This document shows, in pieces, positions 58,950-64,000 of a DNA stretch of 64,000 bases. Numbering within the stretch: position 1 is the first letter of the stretch; the number at the start of each line of letters is the position of its first letter. Location of the stretch: positions 37,891,172 to 37,955,171 of the forward strand of contig NC_058339.1 of the NCBI RefSeq assembly GCF_905475395.1, given 5' to 3'. Source of the stretch: Chrysoperla carnea (taxonomy: Eukaryota > Arthropoda > Insecta > Neuroptera > Chrysopidae). Made by a program: the position numbers and the translations under genes. The notes beneath the pieces are model-generated. The model worked only from the letters and a program-made list of their open reading frames with translations. It was not told the DNA's origin and searched no databases.

Positions 58950-60712
58950 TATATTTTACTTTTTATTATGAAACCAAACTATTAACTCTTTGCTTTTAAA
59001 ATTGAAATTATAGCCCATTTTACTCGGTGATAAACATTAAAAACAAACATACAAGCAAACAAAAAATCAAATCTTTTCTCTTTATAATATTCGTATCATT
59101 GAAGGTCAAATTGTTAAACTTACCTATGTTTGAATTTTGTACAGTGGCGTATTTAAGTAATTCAATTCGAATAAAATAAAGTCATAAATAAAAGCTTTGT
59201 TAAAACAACATCAAAAAATGAAATTTAAAAATCATTAGTCGATCGAATAGTTTCAGTTTCGGTTTCGACCAGTTTCAATTAAAACAGCTGAAACTTAAAC
59301 TTTGGCTCACCTACCTATCGTATATATTATTTGTCCAGCATGTTTTTAGCCACGGGTACCGCACTATGGAATTCTGTACGGGTCAAACTAGTATTTTCTT
59401 ATTTTATGATGGGGGGAAATTTACTTGGGGAACAAATCTGAAATATTAAAAATCGATTCGGGGACTCAAAAAAACATAGGAAATGATCTATCTCTTGGCC
59501 ATAGACTAGATTAAAAACAAGATTCTTTTTACAAATTTTGTTTATGATGTTTTCGAAATCATAAAAAAGAAGTTATGTAATAAATATTTTTAATTTTATT
59601 TTACAGCCATCTATGAAGATCTGTTCACAAATCTAAATAATAAATATTATGATAACTATCTAAGAGTTTTAAATACTCGAAGTTAATAACCAAGCATATT
59701 TAAATAATAACTGTATAATTCCATAAAATACCTACCGCTGAAGTGGCATTGGGTTGAAAAAAAGTAAATATTTAATTATCATTTGAGAATTAAAAAACTT
59801 GACAAATTGTTAACTTAATAATGTAACTACCCGATGGAAAAATTTGTTTAAATGTAAACAGTGGCGGGGTTAACAAAAGGCCTCAGAGGCCGTTCTTTCG
59901 CGAGATTCGGTTTTCAAAGGACGGACTGTTTGAGAATTTAGTATGAAAAGAAAAATTAGAAAAACTCCAATAATTCGAATCATTGTTTTTGTTTACAAAA
60001 GTAGTATATTTGATGCCCCGTTTACAAGGATGGAGTTTGATTAAAATATCATAAAGATCATTTTAAAAGAGTCAATTTTTCCTGGTCACTTTAACTTATC
60101 GACTCAAGTAATAGTAGCAATAAAGTAATAGTTATTTCACTTACAACTAACTCAACGCGTATCGAACCTTCAACACATGTCTATAACACCTCTTTCTTAG
60201 ATTTTTTCTTAGATCGCATTTATTCTGTCATATTCGTGGTAGGCCTATGCCCAGATGTAAAATTATAAAAAAGAATGATTTTCAATTAGCATTACGGAAG
60301 TCATGTGATAATTATTAATATAAATTAAGAATATCATGTTATATTATTCAATGCTATATTACGTTTTTCATGGAAAAGCCAATAACATTTTTCCTTGTTG
60401 TTCTTAGAAAAAATATACAAGTATCTGTATATACATGTATAATTAGAAACCGTAGGTAGAACATAATAATTGGTAACATCGATACATACATAATACATAC
60501 CTATTTGATGCTTACAATTTACAAAATCAATTTAGAGGCCAGAGCTACTTTTAAAGAATCTAAGATGAAATATTATATTTGAAGTAAATAGCATCGTTCA
60601 ATAGAATATCTGTTTCTTTTCGCGAAGTGAGGCACATTATAGGTAAGTGTACATAGAAAAAGATTAAAGTGTAATAAGATTTTTTTTCTGAGTATACTAC
60701 TGAGTAAACGCT
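58950..60712. other. Non-coding with repeat fragments
   Basis: An F3-family copy lies at about 60140-60260. Two CAGTGGCG-type blocks (59142, 59861) resemble hAT ends without partners. The TTCGG-rich block near 59250 resembles the one at 15545. No exon is supportable. Confidence 0.4.
60140..60260 (+). repeat. Dispersed repeat family F3, copy 3
   Basis: It shares, in order, caactaactcaacgcgtatc, gaaccttcaacaca, attctgtcatattcgtg and atgcccagatgtaaaa with the copy at 21330-21490. Confidence 0.5.
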
Positions 60713-61081
60713 ATGTTTGTTGTTACACTACTAGTCACTCTATTATTTTTAACCTATTTTGTTATTTTTGTCTTAAATAGAACTATTCACCAGAAGTATT
60801 GTGGAAACCACCAGTCAGTATGGGTCTGTTAACTATACTGACATTCGCTCATGTGGCCTAGCTGTTGCTCATGTTCCGATACATTTCATGGTAAAATCAT
60901 CTATGTTTAAAATTTTATAGGAAATCAAAATCATCGAAACCATACAATATTACGTTCACGCCCATATAGTGATATCGGCAAAAAATTTCTTACTGGTGTT
61001 AGTGAAGATGAGATAGGAATGAAATACGCTTGGCACCTGAGAGCGGTTGCATTGGCTGTGTTTACTAGTATGCATTTCTGA
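60713..61081 (+). CDS. Candidate two-exon gene, unresolved
   Basis: An ATG at 60713 opens a frame with a strong hydrophobic start (MFVVTLLVTLLFLTYFVIFV), then LNRTIHQKYCGNHQS, ending at 60814. A donor-like GTATGG after codon QS and an acceptor (aaaattttatag, 60909-60920) would give an intron of about 105 nt. The next segment (60921-61081) is GC-rich and open for 52 codons to a TGA, with blocks RSRPYSDIGKKFLTGVSEDE and GMKYAWHLRAVALAVF, but this frame does not match the phase of that donor. A second reading of the first part (TSQYGSVNYTDIRSCGLAVA) is also open. So there is real coding character, but the structure is not solved. It may be a gene fragment, a gene with another first exon, or a decayed mobile-element gene. 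Confidence 0.35.
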
Positions 61082-62521
61082 AAAAGCTATGAAAATTAGT
61101 ACTTTGGAATCATTTTAGGACAATTTCTTTTTAAAGCATTAGTCATTTTCTTTTTTCCGTTAATTAACGGAATAAACGCGCAAAGTATTATCTTAATAAT
61201 TAAAAAAAAACCTAGTAAAATCATTTTAGTGAATCTGTAATTAATGCTTTAATTTTGTAACTAAAGAATGAAATAGTATGCAAAACAAAAATTCGATTGC
61301 TTTACTGACACCCATCTCGCATTAATACTAACTAACATCAATAAAAAAAGAAAATATCCGAAATTCAACTGTCGTAAAATAAACTCTCGAAAACATTGCT
61401 AGTTTTTAAAAATTTTAAATTTTCTATTCAATTTCTAACAAATAATCATATACATATATCAAAATGCAAACGGCGTTGCAGTTGCCGTAAAAAGCCAGTC
61501 ATTTACATGAATCGCTTTATCGTTTTTAAATAAAAAAAAAAAAGCCATTGGCCAAGAAGTAAAGTTTTAAAAAAACATGTTGGTATCTTATATACTATTT
61601 TTTTTTTTTTTTTTAATTAAAAATATTTAACTGGTATTTAATGACCCTTTATTCACTAAAACCACAAATATACATAAAAATGTTAGGCTCTGGAAAACAT
61701 GGATAATACAATACTTTATAATTTAAAAATATATTAAAGACTTTTTTAAAATTATTTAAACAAATGGATACAATATAAATTTTTTTTTAATTTTTATTTT
61801 ATAAATATTACATTTTTTTAACAATTTTTTTATTAAAAATATAAATTAAAATTTTTCTTTTTCAAAAAATAAATTTTGTTTAAAATTGAAAGATAAAATC
61901 AATTAAAAAAATTAGCAAGTTTTTTTGAAAAACATAAAATTTAAGAATTATTAAAATTCAGAATATTTAAGAAAGTTTTTTTTAATTCTTTAACTTACAA
62001 TTTTACGTTATCAAAATGTAGCATATAATTATTGAAGTTAAAAATTAAATTTTTATGACATTTTAGTACCTACTGAAAAATTTGCCAATTTAACTTGCTC
62101 ATTATCAAATACAATGAACAGTAAATATTAATTATATATTCACAATTTTGTACCTAAAAAACTTATTTTTGAGTTAAGTTGTTTGAAAGTTGAACTAAAT
62201 ATAAAACTGAAAATTTGTAAATATAATTTTTCGCTTTTATTAAACATTATAAAAAATTAACACGCATACAAATTGTAGTTATTTTCAAAAATTTTAAAGT
62301 TTTTACGAATTATAAATTTATTACAGATCCTTTTTATTTATTACGAATACATTACATTAAATAGATACTAAATAATAATAAAAAATATCAATCACCAAAA
62401 ACAAAAAAAAAAGGTCGCCACACACTAGCGCCTGGCATATTATCAAAATTCCTTATTGAATGAAAATCAACAAAGAAAAATTTTTAAAAACTAATCAGAG
62501 ATCTTTTTCCACCCGCTCGTT
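61082..62521. other. Very AT-rich non-coding stretch
   Basis: Long A and T runs, no open frame of coding character and no assignable repeat. Confidence 0.5.
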
Positions 62522-63029
62522 AATAGGGTATTCTACTATATTTGAAAAAGTACTTCATGTTGTCTTCATTGTTGATTTTGTAAATAAAAAGCCACCAAAA
62601 ATTTATTTCGGAAAAGTACACACGCTTTATTGCCAAAAACTTAAATTAAATTTTAAACCTTTTTTTAAACTGTCAAAAACGCGGGCCTTCAATTTGGTGA
62701 CGTAATATCGGTATCATTATACGATATATATTCATAGACAACTAATTATAATAAATATAAATATTTATTATCTATGGATATATTATACCCAGCTGTCTAC
62801 ACTAAACTAACTGATGGTCTATGGTTCATACCGATATGACATCACATCAAGGCTTGCCCGCGTTTTTGGTCACGTGATATACAGTTTAAAAATTACGATT
62901 TTTGATTTTAATATTATAAAAGAAAAATGTGCTTTTATGACTCGAAATAATATTTAAGTAAATTTTTACATAAATTTTAACTTTTTTCAAATTTCATAAT
63001 TTATTTTTCATTACCGAAAGTACCCTATT
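62522..63029. mobile_element. Long foldback MITE
   Basis: The ends read AATAGGGTATT and, on the minus strand, AATAGGGTACT. Inner arms also match in inverted order: aaactgtcaaaaacgcgggc, ggtgacgtaatatcggta on the left, with aaaaacgcgggcaag and tgatgtcatatcggta on the right read on the minus strand. The frame at 62460-62705 is a by-product. It lies only about 45 bp beyond the stop of the gene at 63075. Confidence 0.65.
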
Positions 63030-63074
63030 GGTGTTAGGCTAGCTAGCATGTGACTAAATGAAACGAAAACATCT

Positions 63075-63569
63075 CTAAGAAACTAAATGCTTAAAACAGT
63101 CATATTGCATGGTACGTTTATCCTGTAATTTACCAATTGTGGACATATAATTATCCTCTTTACATCTTGCACAATACACACTAACACATGAATGTAACGG
63201 GCTACGAAAATAGTATTTTGGATCATTTAATGTTTTATTTTTACGATGTGCCCACATATGTATAGTAATTTCGACCACGGCTAATATTAATGTTAAAGCT
63301 GGATATACAAATAGTGTTGGTAATAAGAATAATACTATTGGGCTAATATCGCTATTAAATGGTAAATGTTTTGATCGAAATTCATCATCGTCGAAAATCT
63401 CTTTATTTTTTGTTATTATATTTGGCGGTATTTTAAATCGATGACTGTTTCTTCGATTTGTTGGATGTCGATATACATAAACATTTGGTCGTTTATGTGG
63501 ATATCGTTCACCAGTCTCAATATCGTAATCGATTTCGCCTGTTTCTAAATCACACATTTTTTTCTTAAT
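63075..63569 (-). CDS. Unrecognised small membrane protein, last coding exon
   Basis: A minus-strand exon starts after an AG acceptor (tattttgcag) at 63569. The first ATG (63557) has a purine at -3 and gives 160 aa; the 12 bases before it are also open, so the exon could be internal. The N-terminal half is basic and polar, with two DxETGE motifs (residues 3-8 and 12-17). One strong hydrophobic segment (about residues 72-97, ISPIVLFLLPTLFVYPALTL) suggests a single membrane helix or a hairpin. The C-terminal part has Cys 124, 129, 132 and 154, with a CVSVYCARC cluster that might bind metal or form disulfides. I do not recognise the family. Composition and length make it a convincing gene. Confidence 0.7.
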   Translation of the reverse strand: MKKKMCDLETGEIDYDIETGERYPHKRPNVYVYRHPTNRRNSHRFKIPPNIITKNKEIFDDDEFRSKHLPFNSDISPIVLFLLPTLFVYPALTLILAVVEITIHMWAHRKNKTLNDPKYYFRSPLHSCVSVYCARCKEDNYMSTIGKLQDKRTMQYDCFKHLVS

Positions 63570-64000
63570 CTGCAAAATAAAGATAATTTTTTTATAAACT
63601 TATTAAAATGATACATATTGGATCCTATCTTTAAATAGAGGTAGGTCTATGACCATAAACTAGTTAGCGCCATATATTTATATACGAAAAATTTATTTAT
63701 CAAAAAATTGCTCCAGAAATTCTCCTTCAGATTATACAATTGCTCCACTTAAATAATTAATAATTAATTAGTAATTCATTATTAAAAAATTTGAATTTCC
63801 AATTATCTACTTTTACATTTAATTATTTTAATTGTTAATATTTAAAAACAAATTAGTTATTCATAATTAATAATTTTTAATTCCCGATTGTCCCCATTTA
63901 CATTTACATATACATACTTCAAACGTTGAGGAGTGAGGATTGTATGACAAATTAATATGAAATTTAAAACGTCATATATTTCTAATAATGAATAATTGCC
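63570..64000. other. Upstream or intronic DNA of the 63-kb gene
   Basis: AT-rich, with several ATTAATTA-type words. No exon is seen before the window ends. Confidence 0.45.

Overview
The window is AT-rich nuclear DNA from an insect. The signs are spliceosomal introns with GT/AG borders, a TMEM132-family (Drosophila detonator type) gene, a short (TTAGG)n telomere-type tract next to a LINE tail, and a heavy load of insect-style Helitrons, hAT elements and miniature inverted-repeat elements (MITEs). I cannot fix the order from sequence alone.

Layout. 1-32838 is almost all non-coding and packed with old repeats; it is probably one or more long introns plus upstream sequence of the TMEM132 gene. 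One compact four-exon gene for a small secreted six-cysteine protein lies in it on the minus strand (5433-6735); its exons are too short to show as long ORFs. 32839-37250 (plus) carries nine exons of the TMEM132-family gene: most of the ectodomain, the transmembrane helix and the cytoplasmic tail; the signal-peptide exon lies further upstream and was not found. 37251-44409 is 3' UTR/intergenic DNA with several MITEs and a LINE 3' fragment.

44410-58229 (minus) is a tandem cluster of three related genes for secreted leucine-rich-repeat (LRR) proteins. Each has a short signal-peptide exon and one long LRR exon, joined by a phase-0 intron at the same codon. The first (about 1422 aa) holds 16 copies of a 48-residue two-LRR module. 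The second (about 682 aa) looks intact. The third has a stop codon in its signal-peptide exon although the 640-codon LRR exon is fully open. 58230-63074 is repeat-rich, with one unresolved candidate coding segment near 60.7-61.1 kb. 63075-63569 (minus) is the last coding exon of an unrecognised small membrane protein.

The genes do not form an obvious pathway. TMEM132 and the LRR cluster are convergent neighbours. The LRR cluster is a lineage-expanded secreted family with unequal evolution of its copies and is the most interesting part of the window. All exon borders were assigned by eye from reading frame and splice signals and have not been tested against transcripts.
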